This document shows positions 7,205 through 15,610 of a stretch of DNA of 64,000 nt, piece by piece. Position numbers and translations under genes: made by a program. How positions within the stretch are numbered: position 1 is the stretch's first letter; each line of letters starts with the position of its first letter. The stretch is from Lachnospiraceae bacterium. GTDB taxonomy: Bacteria > Bacillota > Clostridia > Lachnospirales > Lachnospiraceae. The notes beneath the pieces were generated by a model. That model was not told the DNA's origin, did no database searches, and saw nothing but the letters and a program-made list of their open reading frames with translations. The stretch spans positions 1-64,000 of the forward strand of contig JAQXGF010000094.1 in NCBI GenBank assembly GCA_029006155.1. Direction: 5' to 3'.

Positions 7205-8050
7205 ATGGAAATCACAGAAATCAGCTTTGTCCGGGGCTTTATCCGGATGTGCAATGATGGTTGGGAACAGGGCTGGCATGAGCGCAACGGAGGAAATCTT
7301 TCCTACCGCTTAAAGCCGGAAGAGGTGGAGGAAGTCCGTCCGTTCCTTCAAATGGACGGTGAGTGGAAGGAGATCGGGACACGTGTGCCGAAGCTGGCCG
7401 GAGAATATTTTATGGTGACTGGAAGTGGAAAATATTTCAGGAATGTAATCCTTGATCCGGCGGATTCAGCCTGCATTCTGGAAGTCGATGAGACAGGAAA
7501 CAAATACCGTATCTGCTGGGGACTGGTGCATGGCGGGCGCCCGACGAGTGAGCTGCCGAGCCATCTGATGAACCATGAGGTAAAAAAAGAAGTGTCCGGA
7601 GGGAAGCATCGGGTCATTTACCATGCGCATCCGGCAAATGTGATCGCGCTGACGTTTGTGCTGCCACTTACGGATGAAGTATTTACGCGGGAACTATGGG
7701 AGATGGCGACGGAGTGTCCGGTCGTATTTCCATCCGGGATCGGTGTCGTCGGCTGGATGGTGCCGGGCGGAAGAGAGATCGCGGTGGCGACCAGTGAGCT
7801 GATGAAGCAGTACGATGTCGCGATCTGGGCACATCACGGCATGTTCTGTTCCGGAGAGGATTTCGATCTGACGTTTGGCCTGATGCATACGGTGGAGAAG
7901 GCGGCGGAAATTCTCGTCAAGGTCTATTCTATGACCGGTGTGAAGCGCCAGACGATCACACCGCAGGACTTCCGTGACCTGGCGCGGGACTTCCACGTGA
8001 CCCTGCCGGAGAAGTTTCTCTACGAAAAAAACAGTCCGGAGCGTCCGTAG
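7205..8050 (+). CDS. rhaD: Rhamnulose-1-phosphate aldolase
   Basis: A 281-residue class II zinc aldolase that splits rhamnulose 1-phosphate into dihydroxyacetone phosphate and L-lactaldehyde. NGGNLSYRL near residue 30 is the phosphate site, GRPTSELPSH near 116 contains the catalytic Glu, and the zinc ligands are in HAHPANVIALT near 140 and WAHHGMF near 210. AGGAGG lies seven bases before ATG 7205. It is the last gene of the rhamnose set. No lactaldehyde reductase, mutarotase or transporter is linked here. Confidence 0.96.
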   Translation: MEITEISFVRGFIRMCNDGWEQGWHERNGGNLSYRLKPEEVEEVRPFLQMDGEWKEIGTRVPKLAGEYFMVTGSGKYFRNVILDPADSACILEVDETGNKYRICWGLVHGGRPTSELPSHLMNHEVKKEVSGGKHRVIYHAHPANVIALTFVLPLTDEVFTRELWEMATECPVVFPSGIGVVGWMVPGGREIAVATSELMKQYDVAIWAHHGMFCSGEDFDLTFGLMHTVEKAAEILVKVYSMTGVKRQTITPQDFRDLARDFHVTLPEKFLYEKNSPERP

Positions 8051-8071
8051 CAGATGCCGCCTCCAGGATGA

Positions 8072-8101
8072 TTGACAGCAGAAAGACGGTTATGTTAGAA
8101 T
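8072..8101 (+). promoter_or_regulatory. Promoter for the GNAT-mscS genes
   Basis: TTGACA at 8072-8077 and TAGAAT at 8096-8101 are 18 bp apart, 45 bases before the GNAT start codon. Confidence 0.65.
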
Positions 8102-8146
8102 CTCACCAGTGGCGAAAGGAAGTCAAATAAAATTGGAGGAGTGCAT

Positions 8147-8638
8147 ATGAACAGCATGGTACAGGCATATACAGAAGAAGATCTTCCGGAGATGGTCCGG
8201 ATCTGGAATGAGGTCGTGGAGGACGGTGTGGCATTTCCACAGGAGGAACTGCTCGATCTTGAGAGCGGACGTGCTTTCTTTGCGGCCCAGACCTACAGCG
8301 CGGTAGCGAAAGATTCAGAGAGCGGGAAGGTATACGGGCTTTATATTTTGCATCCAAATAATGTCGGACGGTGCGGGCATATCGCAAATGCGAGCTATGC
8401 GGTGTCGCGTGACACACGCGGGCTGCATATCGGGGAAAAACTGGTATCGGATTGCCTTGTGCAGGCGAAGAAACATGGATTTTTGATCCTGCAGTTTAAC
8501 GCAGTGGTAGCGACGAACATCCATGCGCGTCATCTGTATGAGCGGCTCGGATTTCTTCCGCTCGGGACGATCCCGAAGGGCTTTCGCATGAAAGACGGCC
8601 ATTATGAAGATATCTGTCCGTATTACCACGAGCTGTAA
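8147..8638 (+). CDS. GNAT-family N-acetyltransferase
   Basis: A 163-residue single-domain GNAT protein. Residues 1-75 form the variable acceptor side. HIANASYAVSRDTRGLHIGEKLV near 82-105 is the acetyl-CoA pyrophosphate loop in modified form (R-x-x-G-L-H-I-G), and LYERLGFLPLGTIPKGF near 135 is motif B. This tail resembles uncharacterised GNATs of the L-amino-acid type. ATG 8147 is chosen because GGAGGA lies six bases upstream; the GTG at 8141 overlaps that site. The substrate is unknown. mscS follows nine bases later and is probably cotranscribed. Confidence 0.8.
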   Translation: MNSMVQAYTEEDLPEMVRIWNEVVEDGVAFPQEELLDLESGRAFFAAQTYSAVAKDSESGKVYGLYILHPNNVGRCGHIANASYAVSRDTRGLHIGEKLVSDCLVQAKKHGFLILQFNAVVATNIHARHLYERLGFLPLGTIPKGFRMKDGHYEDICPYYHEL

Positions 8639-8647
8639 GGAGGACAC

Positions 8648-9496
8648 ATGCAGGCAGAGGTAATGCTGAAAAAAGTCATGGATTATCTGGGTGGACATCT
8701 TCCGGGAGTTGCGGAGCTGATCGTGAAGATCATCATCTGCGCCCTGATCTATGTGATCGGGAAGAAGCTGATCGCGAAGTTGGTGCGCATTGTGCGGGCG
8801 ATGCTGGATAAGAGCCATGTGTCACCGGGAGCGGCGACCTTTGTGGTATCCATGCTGAAAATCATTCTCTATCTGACGCTGATTCTGGGGATTGCGATGC
8901 AGTTCGGACTGAAAGAGTCGTCGGTGGCGGCACTGGTAGCATCCGGCGGCGTGGCGATCGGCCTTGCTTTGCAGGGCGGCCTGTCCAATCTCGCCGGTGG
9001 GTTTTTGATTCTTTTGTTTCAGCCGTTTCAGATCGGTGATTACATCATTACCCAGGGGCAGGAGGGGACGGTACAGAAGATCGAGATCCTCTATACGACG
9101 CTTCACACGATCGACAACCGCAAGGTCATCGTGCCAAACGGCAATCTGGCCAACAATGTGATCGTAAATGTGACGGCGGCAGACCGACGCAAGCTGGAGA
9201 TCACGGTCGGGATTTCCTATGACGATTCGATCCAGAAGGCAAAAGGAGTCCTGCAGCGGCTGCTTGCGGAGCATCCGCTGGTGCTGCACGATCAGGAGGC
9301 ACAGGTATTTGTCGCGGAATTAGGGGACAGCAGTGTCGTGATTGGCTTTCGCTGCTGGGTGAAGACGGATCAGTATTTTCCGGCTCTGTGGCAGCTGAAT
9401 GAGCAGATCAAAGAAGCGTTTGATGAGGCGGGCATCCATATCCCCTATCAGCAGATGGATGTACATATGAACGCAGACAAGCATTCTTCCCGTTGA
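8648..9496 (+). CDS. mscS: Small-conductance mechanosensitive channel (MscS family)
   Basis: A 282-residue inner-membrane channel that opens under osmotic downshock. Two N-terminal membrane helices (about 18-42 and 62-88) are followed by the pore helix ASGGVAIGLALQGGLSNLAGG near 98-118, with the Gly/Ala packing typical of MscS. FQIGDYIITQGQEGTVQKIEI starts the beta domain near 133, and VIVPNGNLANNVI near 165 is strongly conserved. The length matches the minimal E. coli MscS. AGGAGG lies before ATG 8648. A repeat element and terminator follow. Confidence 0.93.
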   Translation: MQAEVMLKKVMDYLGGHLPGVAELIVKIIICALIYVIGKKLIAKLVRIVRAMLDKSHVSPGAATFVVSMLKIILYLTLILGIAMQFGLKESSVAALVASGGVAIGLALQGGLSNLAGGFLILLFQPFQIGDYIITQGQEGTVQKIEILYTTLHTIDNRKVIVPNGNLANNVIVNVTAADRRKLEITVGISYDDSIQKAKGVLQRLLAEHPLVLHDQEAQVFVAELGDSSVVIGFRCWVKTDQYFPALWQLNEQIKEAFDEAGIHIPYQQMDVHMNADKHSSR

Positions 9497-9518
9497 CAGA
9501 TCGCGAGACGACTGCGTT

Positions 9519-9635
9519 CATGACATATCATAAGGAGGGGCCCGTTTGCGGGAAGATTCCTTATGATCTTACAAGTAACGAAGCTGGACCCCGCAGCAAG
9601 GCTGCAGGGATAGATTGCGAATGTCCGCTTTACAC
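9519..9635 (+). repeat. Repeat family 1, copy D (3' half)
   Basis: It contains the ATCATAAGGA/TCCTTATGAT hairpin (9527-9536 with 9558-9567), whose inner stem CCCGTTTGCGGG keeps pairing by a wobble. A terminal module follows with an inserted CCGCAGC-AAG-GCTGCAGG hairpin, ending ATTGCGAATGTCCGCTTTACA. It covers the end of the spurious ORF 9493..9735. Confidence 0.75.
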
Positions 9636-9659
9636 AGGAGTAGAGAAAAATCAGGTGTG

Positions 9660-9692
9660 GGCTGCAGGCTGGAATGGCCTGCGGCCTTCTTT
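9660..9692 (+). terminator. Terminator after mscS
   Basis: GGCTGCAGGC pairs with GCCTGCGGCC (one wobble) around a 7-nt loop and is followed by TTCTTT. The T-run overlaps the next promoter. Confidence 0.75.
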
Positions 9693-9717
9693 ACAATTTG
9701 AAGAAAATCGGTATAAT
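9690..9717 (+). promoter_or_regulatory. Promoter of the TPR lipoprotein-hflX unit
   Basis: TTTACA at 9690-9695 and TATAAT at 9712-9717 are 16 bp apart, about 47 bases before ATG 9764. Confidence 0.75.
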
Positions 9718-9763
9718 AGGGATAGCAATTCATAGTTCACCAGAAAGGAATTACTATTTATAT

Positions 9764-10819
9764 ATGAAGAAATGGAACATTGTCATCGCTGCGGCTGCCG
9801 TATCGGTACTGCTTGGCGGCTGTGCGATGGGCGGCGCGACCGGAGATAAGACCACGCAGGGCGTACAGGCGTTAGAGAGCGGGGATTATACGCAGGCGCA
9901 GCAGCTGTTTACGGAGGCGCTGCAAAATGGCGAGCAGGAGATGCTGGCATACCGGGGGCTCGGACTGTCCTGCATGGGACTCGCGCAGTACGAGGATGCG
10001 GAGCGTGCCTTTACTTCTGCGCTTTCGGCAGCCGACGATAAAATGCCGGAAAACAAGCTGGATCTGCGGCTGTATCTGGCTGCGGCGCAGTATCGCCTGG
10101 AAGAGTATGAAAAAGCAGTGGATACATGTACGACCCTGCTGGAGGAAGCATCCGATGGAAATGAAGATGCCTATTATCTGCGTGGAGCCAGTGAGCTGCA
10201 CGAGGGCAATACGGATGATGCCAAAAAAGATTTTGACCGTGCAGTAGCACTTGATCCGTCAGACTACGATCTGTATCTGAATATTTATGAGACGTACAGC
10301 CAGATGAACCTCTCCGGCGTTGGCGGGGATTATCTGCAGAGTGCCCTGAGTATCCAGGGAGAAGAGCTGGAGGATTATTACAATCGCGGACGTATTTACT
10401 ATTACCTGGAAAGCTACGATCAGGCCCAGAGTCAGCTGATTGTCCCGGTGGAGCAAAAATATGAGCCGGCTATGGATCTGATCGGCCGGGTGTACCTGGC
10501 GCAGGGAGATTATGCGCACGCGAAAGATATATACAGTCAGATGCAGACAGAATTCGGAGAAAGTGTGGGCAGCTATAACGGGCTGGCGCTCTGTGCGATT
10601 GCAGATGAGGACTATGACGGGGCCTTGTCCTACATCAGCCAGGGACTGGCACTCGACGGGAAGGAAGGCAAGCAGGATCTGTATTTCAATGAGATCGTAG
10701 CCTATGAAAAAAAGCTGGACTTTGCGACGGCAAAGACAAAGGCAGAGGCGTATGTTGCCAGCTATCCGGCAGATGAGGCGGGGCAGAAGGAATGGACCTT
10801 CCTGTCGACAAGAGAATAA
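9764..10819 (+). CDS. Tetratricopeptide-repeat lipoprotein
   Basis: A 351-residue exported protein. The N-terminus MKKWNIVIAAAAVSVLLGGC is a lipoprotein signal with lipobox LGGC, so it is probably anchored on the outer face of the membrane. The rest is a run of TPR units with typical A/G-x-Y and A-x-x-x-F spacing, for example DYTQAQQLFTEAL, QYEDAERAFTSAL, EYEKAVDTCTTLL, NTDDAKKDFDRAV and DYAHAKDIYSQM. It is probably a protein-interaction scaffold. The ORF opens at 9674, but ATG 9764 begins the signal sequence. hflX follows closely. Confidence 0.85.
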   Translation: MKKWNIVIAAAAVSVLLGGCAMGGATGDKTTQGVQALESGDYTQAQQLFTEALQNGEQEMLAYRGLGLSCMGLAQYEDAERAFTSALSAADDKMPENKLDLRLYLAAAQYRLEEYEKAVDTCTTLLEEASDGNEDAYYLRGASELHEGNTDDAKKDFDRAVALDPSDYDLYLNIYETYSQMNLSGVGGDYLQSALSIQGEELEDYYNRGRIYYYLESYDQAQSQLIVPVEQKYEPAMDLIGRVYLAQGDYAHAKDIYSQMQTEFGESVGSYNGLALCAIADEDYDGALSYISQGLALDGKEGKQDLYFNEIVAYEKKLDFATAKTKAEAYVASYPADEAGQKEWTFLSTRE

Positions 10820-10836
10820 AAAGTGAGGAAAAGAGT

Positions 10837-12072
10837 TTGATCGAATTAAACGAAATTCAGGAGCGGGTGCTGCTGCTCGGTGTACAGGAGGCAGACGGGG
10901 ATGACACGGAAGAGTCTGTCCGCGAGTTGGGAGAACTGGCGGCCACGGCAGGGGCGCAGGTGGCAGGCAGTGTGATCCAGCGGCGGGAGAGTATTCACCC
11001 TGGGACCTATCTTGGAAAAGGAAAGCTCGATGAGGTGCGTGCGCTTCTGTGGGAGACGGAAGCGACCGGCGTGATCTGCGACGATGAACTGAGCCCGGCT
11101 CAGCTGAATAATCTGCAGCAGGAGCTGGACTGCAAGGTCATGGACCGGACATTGCTCATTCTGGATATTTTTGCAAAGCATGCGACTTCCAGCGAGGGCA
11201 AGCTGCAGGTCGAGCTGGCGCAGCTGCGTTATCGTGCGGCCCGTCTGACCGGCCTTGGCAATTCCCTGTCACGTCTGGGAGGCGGTATCGGCACGCGCGG
11301 CCCAGGTGAGAAAAAGCTGGAGATGGACCGACGTCTGATCCGGACACGTATCAGCCGCCTGAAACAGGAGCTGGAAGAGGTCATCCGGCATCGGGACCTG
11401 ATCCGTGTGCAGAGGAAAAAATCGGAGCAGAAGATCGTGGCGCTCGTCGGCTACACGTCGGTCGGAAAATCGGCGCTGTTCAATGCGCTGACGAATGCCG
11501 GTGTGCTCGAGGATGCAAAGCTGTTCGCGACGCTCGATACGACGACGCGAGGCGTGAAGCTCTCCGGCAAGCAGGAGATCCTTTTGACCGATACGGTCGG
11601 CTTTATCCGGAAGCTGCCGCATCACCTCGTGGAGGCATTCAAAAGTACACTGGAAGAAGCCTGCTGTGCGGATATCCTGATTCATGTCGTAGATGCATCC
11701 AGCCCACAGATGGAGATTCAGATGGGCGTCGTCTACGAGACTTTACAGGAGCTCGGCGCAGGCGATAAGCCGGTCATTACGGTGTTCAATAAGCAGGATC
11801 TGCTGACGGAAAAGCGTACCTGCCGGGATCATCATGCGGAAGTATGTATTCCGGCATCGGCAAAGCTGGGTGAGGGACTGGACGACATCCGGCACGCGAT
11901 CGAGGAGATTCTGCGTGAGCAGAAGATCTATATCGAGCGCTTATATCCGTACGAGAAGGCGGGCCTGATCCAGCTGATCCGGAAAAAAGGAGAGCTGCTG
12001 ACCGAAGAATACCGGGCGGACGGCATTTACGTACAGGCGTATGTATCAAAGGAAATTTATATGAAGATCTGA
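10837..12072 (+). CDS. hflX: GTPase HflX (ribosome-associated)
   Basis: A 411-residue TRAFAC GTPase that binds and splits stalled 70S ribosomes in well-studied bacteria. The N-terminal HflX domain contains HPGTYLGKGKLDEV and the glycine-rich LGNSLSRLGGGIGTRGPGEKKLE linker near 170. The G motifs follow: GYTSVGKSALFN (G1), TTTRG (G2), DTVGFIRKLPHHLVEAF (G3) and NKQDL (G4). The track start ATG 10792 overlaps the TPR gene and has no well-spaced site. TTG 10837 has GAGGA seven bases upstream and begins next to conserved sequence, so I prefer it. Confidence 0.92.
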   Translation: MIELNEIQERVLLLGVQEADGDDTEESVRELGELAATAGAQVAGSVIQRRESIHPGTYLGKGKLDEVRALLWETEATGVICDDELSPAQLNNLQQELDCKVMDRTLLILDIFAKHATSSEGKLQVELAQLRYRAARLTGLGNSLSRLGGGIGTRGPGEKKLEMDRRLIRTRISRLKQELEEVIRHRDLIRVQRKKSEQKIVALVGYTSVGKSALFNALTNAGVLEDAKLFATLDTTTRGVKLSGKQEILLTDTVGFIRKLPHHLVEAFKSTLEEACCADILIHVVDASSPQMEIQMGVVYETLQELGAGDKPVITVFNKQDLLTEKRTCRDHHAEVCIPASAKLGEGLDDIRHAIEEILREQKIYIERLYPYEKAGLIQLIRKKGELLTEEYRADGIYVQAYVSKEIYMKI

Positions 12073-12143
12073 CCTGAATGAGCATGCTCACTGGAATATT
12101 TTTGCGTGAAAGATTTTTAGACATGGCATGGACGGATGGAGCG

Positions 12144-12167
12144 TATGGCGAATATCCGCTTTGACTG
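12144..12167 (+). repeat. Repeat family 1 end fragment before cls
   Basis: The sequence GGCGAATATCCGCTTTGAC matches the 3' end of repeat family 1 and ends 15 bases before the cls start codon. Confidence 0.6.
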
Positions 12168-12181
12168 GTCAGGGGGAGAAG

Positions 12182-13813
12182 ATGAAAAACCATTTTCAAA
12201 ATGTGGATCTGCGTGATATCCGCGACCTGAAGGACGCATCCATCAACAAGGGAAAACGCGGAATCAAGCATATCGTATTCGGACGGACCGGACTGCTGCT
12301 CGGGTTCATTCTGCTGCAGGTGTTGCTGTTGTTTGTCGGACTGAACGTGCTGGCAAAGTATGTATATGTATTTTTTGGCAGCTATCTGGCATTCGGGCTT
12401 GTGATTTTGCTCATCATCCTGAACCGCACGGAGAATCCGACGTTTCAGCTGGCATGGGCTTCGCTTGTGCTGCTCTTCCCGGTCGTTGGCGGGCTGATGT
12501 ATCTGTATTGTGAGCTTCAGCCCGGAACGGCGCTGCTCTCCGCACGTATTGCGGAGCTTGATAAAGAGACGGCGAGCATGCTCACACAGGAGCCGGAGGT
12601 GCTCACGGAGCTTGGCACGAAAGATTACCGGATGGCACAGCTGGCCAATTATGTCCGAAAGAACGGCTATCCGACTTATCGGAATACAGAAGTAAACTAT
12701 TTTCCGGGTGGAGAATCCTTTTTTGAGGAATTGCTGTTGCAGCTTCAAAAGGCGCAGAAGTTTATCTTCCTGGAATATTTTATTATCGCAGAAGGGATGA
12801 TGTGGGATCAGGTGCTGCAGATCCTGAAACAAAAAGTAGAGGAAGGCGTTGAGGTACGCGTACTCTACGACGGTACGAATGAGCTGTTTAACCTCTCCTA
12901 CCAGTATCCGAACTATCTGTGTGGGATGGGGATTCGCTGCAAGGTGTTCTCGCCGGTATATCCGATATTTTCGACACATTACAATAACCGGGATCACCGC
13001 AAGATCGTCGTGATCGATGGAAAGGTGGCATTCACCGGAGGCATCAATCTTGCAGATGAGTATATCAATGTAAAGGAACGTTTCGGACACTGGAAGGACG
13101 CAGGACTGATGCTCACCGGTGAAGCGGTCCGGACGTTTACCGTCATGTTTCTGAAAATGTGGGATCTGACCGAAAAGACGGAGAATATGGCATTGTATCT
13201 GAAGCCGGATCTGCAGCCCGCACCGGAGGACCATGCGGTACAGCCTTATCAGGAAGCAAATGCGGAGGGATTTGTCCTCCCCTATGGGGAGAATCCGTTT
13301 GCACCGGATCGCACAGCGGAACGGGTTTATCTGGAAATCCTGAACTGCGCGACCAGGTATGTGCACATCATGACACCGTATCTGGTGCCGGATCAGGAGC
13401 TTTTGCAGGCTTTATGCTATGCAGCAAAGCGTGGTGTGGATGTGAAGCTGATCCTGCCGCATATCCCGGATAAAAAGTATGCATTTGCACTGGCGCACTC
13501 CTATTATAAGCGCCTGATGAAGGCTGGTGTGCGGATCTATGAGTATACGCCGGGATTTGTCCATGCGAAGGTGTTTGTGAGTGATGATATCCGCGCAGTT
13601 GTCGGTGCGATCAATCTTGACTTCCGAAGCCTCTATCTGCATTTTGAGTGTGCGGCACTTTTGTATGGGATGCCGGAGATTCAGGCGATCGAGGACGACA
13701 TCCGTTCGACACTCCCGAAGTGTCAGCTTGTGACACCATTCGACGTGCGTCATGATAAATGGACGCGCAGGGTCGTCGGGCAGCTGATGCGGCTTGTGGC
13801 ACCGCTGATATGA
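12182..13813 (+). CDS. cls: Cardiolipin synthase (phospholipase D type)
   Basis: A 543-residue membrane enzyme that joins two phosphatidylglycerols to form cardiolipin. Membrane helices lie near 37-58, 64-85 and 97-113. Two HxK phospholipase-D motifs are present: NNRDHRKIVVIDGKVAFTGG near 270-290 and GFVHAKVFVSDD..GAINLDFRS near 460-485. This is the standard layout of bacterial Cls. ATG 12182 has GGGGGAGA just upstream; the 18 extra residues of the track ORF lie in a repeat fragment. The stop codon is the first element of a family 2 repeat. Confidence 0.93.
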   Translation: MKNHFQNVDLRDIRDLKDASINKGKRGIKHIVFGRTGLLLGFILLQVLLLFVGLNVLAKYVYVFFGSYLAFGLVILLIILNRTENPTFQLAWASLVLLFPVVGGLMYLYCELQPGTALLSARIAELDKETASMLTQEPEVLTELGTKDYRMAQLANYVRKNGYPTYRNTEVNYFPGGESFFEELLLQLQKAQKFIFLEYFIIAEGMMWDQVLQILKQKVEEGVEVRVLYDGTNELFNLSYQYPNYLCGMGIRCKVFSPVYPIFSTHYNNRDHRKIVVIDGKVAFTGGINLADEYINVKERFGHWKDAGLMLTGEAVRTFTVMFLKMWDLTEKTENMALYLKPDLQPAPEDHAVQPYQEANAEGFVLPYGENPFAPDRTAERVYLEILNCATRYVHIMTPYLVPDQELLQALCYAAKRGVDVKLILPHIPDKKYAFALAHSYYKRLMKAGVRIYEYTPGFVHAKVFVSDDIRAVVGAINLDFRSLYLHFECAALLYGMPEIQAIEDDIRSTLPKCQLVTPFDVRHDKWTRRVVGQLMRLVAPLI

Positions 13814-13884
13814 TACAAGGGTCAAAAGGTCATGCGTTTCATGCTTGCATGACATCATGATTTATTGACCCGCAAAATACCGTT
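13810..13884 (+). repeat. Structured repeat family 2, half copy 1 after cls
   Basis: ATGATACAAGGGTCAAAAGG starts at the cls stop codon and folds back through GTCATGC..GCATGA to TTGACCCGCAAAATACC. It matches the left part of the complete copy at 59954-60117. No T-run follows, so it is not an ordinary terminator. Confidence 0.8.
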
Positions 13885-13926
13885 TGCCCCAACATCTTGC
13901 TATAGAAATATAATGGAGACAGATTT

Positions 13927-15537
13927 ATGTGGAAAGACCGAATAGAACAGACCGAAGCACTGCGCCGCAGCCATTACTTGGGCGGCGGACAGGCACGGAT
14001 TGACAAACAACATGCGAAGGGAAAGCTGACAGCGCTGGAACGGATTCAATATTTGCTGGATGAAGGGTCGTTTCATCCGACCGGAAGTCTCCACGCGACG
14101 CGGGAGGACAGTGCATCCCTTCTGAAAGAAACATTTCTTGGAGACGGCGTCATTACCGGATGGGGAACGATCCATGGCAGAAAGGTGTGTGTGGCATCCG
14201 AAGATTTCACGGTGATTGGCGGGACGCTCGGAGAGGTGCATGCCGAGAAAATCTGTCGGATTCAGGATCTGGCCTATGATATGCGCGTACCGATGATTCT
14301 GCTCAACGACAGCGGTGGAGCCAGGATCGAGGAGGGGATCCTTTCCTTAAGTGGCTATGGCGGTATTTTTCAGCGTCATGTAAAGGCGTCGGGTGTGATT
14401 CCGCAGATCGCGGCGATCTTGGGACCTTGTTCCGGCGGTGCGAGCTATTCCCCGGCGCTCTGCGACTTTGTCTTTATGGTAAAGGATCTGAGCAAGATGT
14501 GCCTGACCGGGCCGGCGGTGGTCGAGTCGGTGCTCGGCATTAAGACGACGCTGGATGAGCTTGGCGGGAGTGAGGTGCACGGAAAAAAGAGCGGGGTGGC
14601 ACACGTCGTGTGTGAGGATGAAAAGTCCTGCCTCGATGAGATCCGCACGCTTCTGACGTATCTTCCGCAGAACTGCAGCAAAGAGGCAAAGGCAGAGCTG
14701 GATGCCTTACATCAGACACCGAAGGAAACCAATGGATGGCTGGCCGGGATCTTTCATCGCGCGGAGCCGACAAGAGTTCCGGTGCGTTTTGAGGAACTCG
14801 TGCCGGATAATTCCAGACGTGCTTACGATGTGCACGCCGTGATTGACAATCTGCTGCTCAACGACAGCTTTTATGAGATTTTCCGGGAGTTTGCGCCGAA
14901 TGCGGTCGTCGGATTTGGTGTGCTGGATCATCGGGTGATCGGAATCGTCGCGAATCAGCCGATGTATCTGGGCGGAGCGATTGATTATGATGCGGCTGAT
15001 AAGATGGCGCGGTTCATCCGTTTTTGCGACTGCTTCCGCATTCCGCTTCTGACGCTTGTAGATGTCCCGGCCTTTTTTCCGGGGCCACAGCAGGAGCAGA
15101 ATGGAATCATCCGGCATGGGGCGAAGATCCTCTATGCATTTTCTGAGGCCACGGTGCCGAAGGTGACGTTGATTATGCGAAAGGCTTACGGAGGCGCGTT
15201 TATCGCGATGAACTGTAAGATGATGAGCGCGGATGTGGTCTATGCGTGGCCGATCGCGGAGATCGCCGTGATGGGAGCCGAGGGTGCGGTGCGGATCATC
15301 GACCGACATCGGATCGAGCAGGCAGAAGATCCGCAAAAGGAATATGAAGCATGCAAGCAGGCGTATGAGGAGCAGTTTTCGAATCCGTTTATCGCGGCGC
15401 GCAAAGGCTATGTGGATGAGGTGATCCTCCCGGAGGAGACGACGGCGCGCCTGACGGAGACGTTTCGCTTCCTTGCGGATAAGTACGCGGAGGAGATGCC
15501 TTCTGCGGTGCGCAAACATGGAAATATGCCGTTATAG
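13927..15537 (+). CDS. Acyl-CoA carboxylase / decarboxylase carboxyltransferase subunit
   Basis: A 536-residue carboxyltransferase with two crotonase-like halves. GDGVITGWGTIHGRKVCV near 75, NDSGGARIEEGI near 125, GPCSGGASYSPAL near 162, ANQPMYLGGAIDYDAADKMARF near 345, and the MRKAYGGAFIAMNCK and YAWPIAEIAVMGAEGAV motifs near 415-450 are those of propionyl-CoA carboxylase beta and methylmalonyl-CoA decarboxylase alpha. It moves a carboxyl group between biotin and an acyl-CoA. No biotin carrier, biotin carboxylase or membrane decarboxylase subunit is encoded nearby, so partners must lie elsewhere and the exact substrate is open. A TATAAT at 13909 precedes it. Confidence 0.88.
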   Translation: MWKDRIEQTEALRRSHYLGGGQARIDKQHAKGKLTALERIQYLLDEGSFHPTGSLHATREDSASLLKETFLGDGVITGWGTIHGRKVCVASEDFTVIGGTLGEVHAEKICRIQDLAYDMRVPMILLNDSGGARIEEGILSLSGYGGIFQRHVKASGVIPQIAAILGPCSGGASYSPALCDFVFMVKDLSKMCLTGPAVVESVLGIKTTLDELGGSEVHGKKSGVAHVVCEDEKSCLDEIRTLLTYLPQNCSKEAKAELDALHQTPKETNGWLAGIFHRAEPTRVPVRFEELVPDNSRRAYDVHAVIDNLLLNDSFYEIFREFAPNAVVGFGVLDHRVIGIVANQPMYLGGAIDYDAADKMARFIRFCDCFRIPLLTLVDVPAFFPGPQQEQNGIIRHGAKILYAFSEATVPKVTLIMRKAYGGAFIAMNCKMMSADVVYAWPIAEIAVMGAEGAVRIIDRHRIEQAEDPQKEYEACKQAYEEQFSNPFIAARKGYVDEVILPEETTARLTETFRFLADKYAEEMPSAVRKHGNMPL

Positions 15538-15610
15538 CAGTACACAATCATAACCGAAAACCGCTAAGTGGACGAACACGTTCTGCTTGGCCTTTGTACA
15601 GGAGAAACAG

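Noticed and set aside
9493-9735. 80-aa ORF after mscS
   Set aside because: It is made of repeat family 1 copy D and the terminator region.
11786-13366. 526-aa minus-strand ORF opposite hflX and cls
   Set aside because: Antisense shadow; both plus-strand genes have full family motifs.
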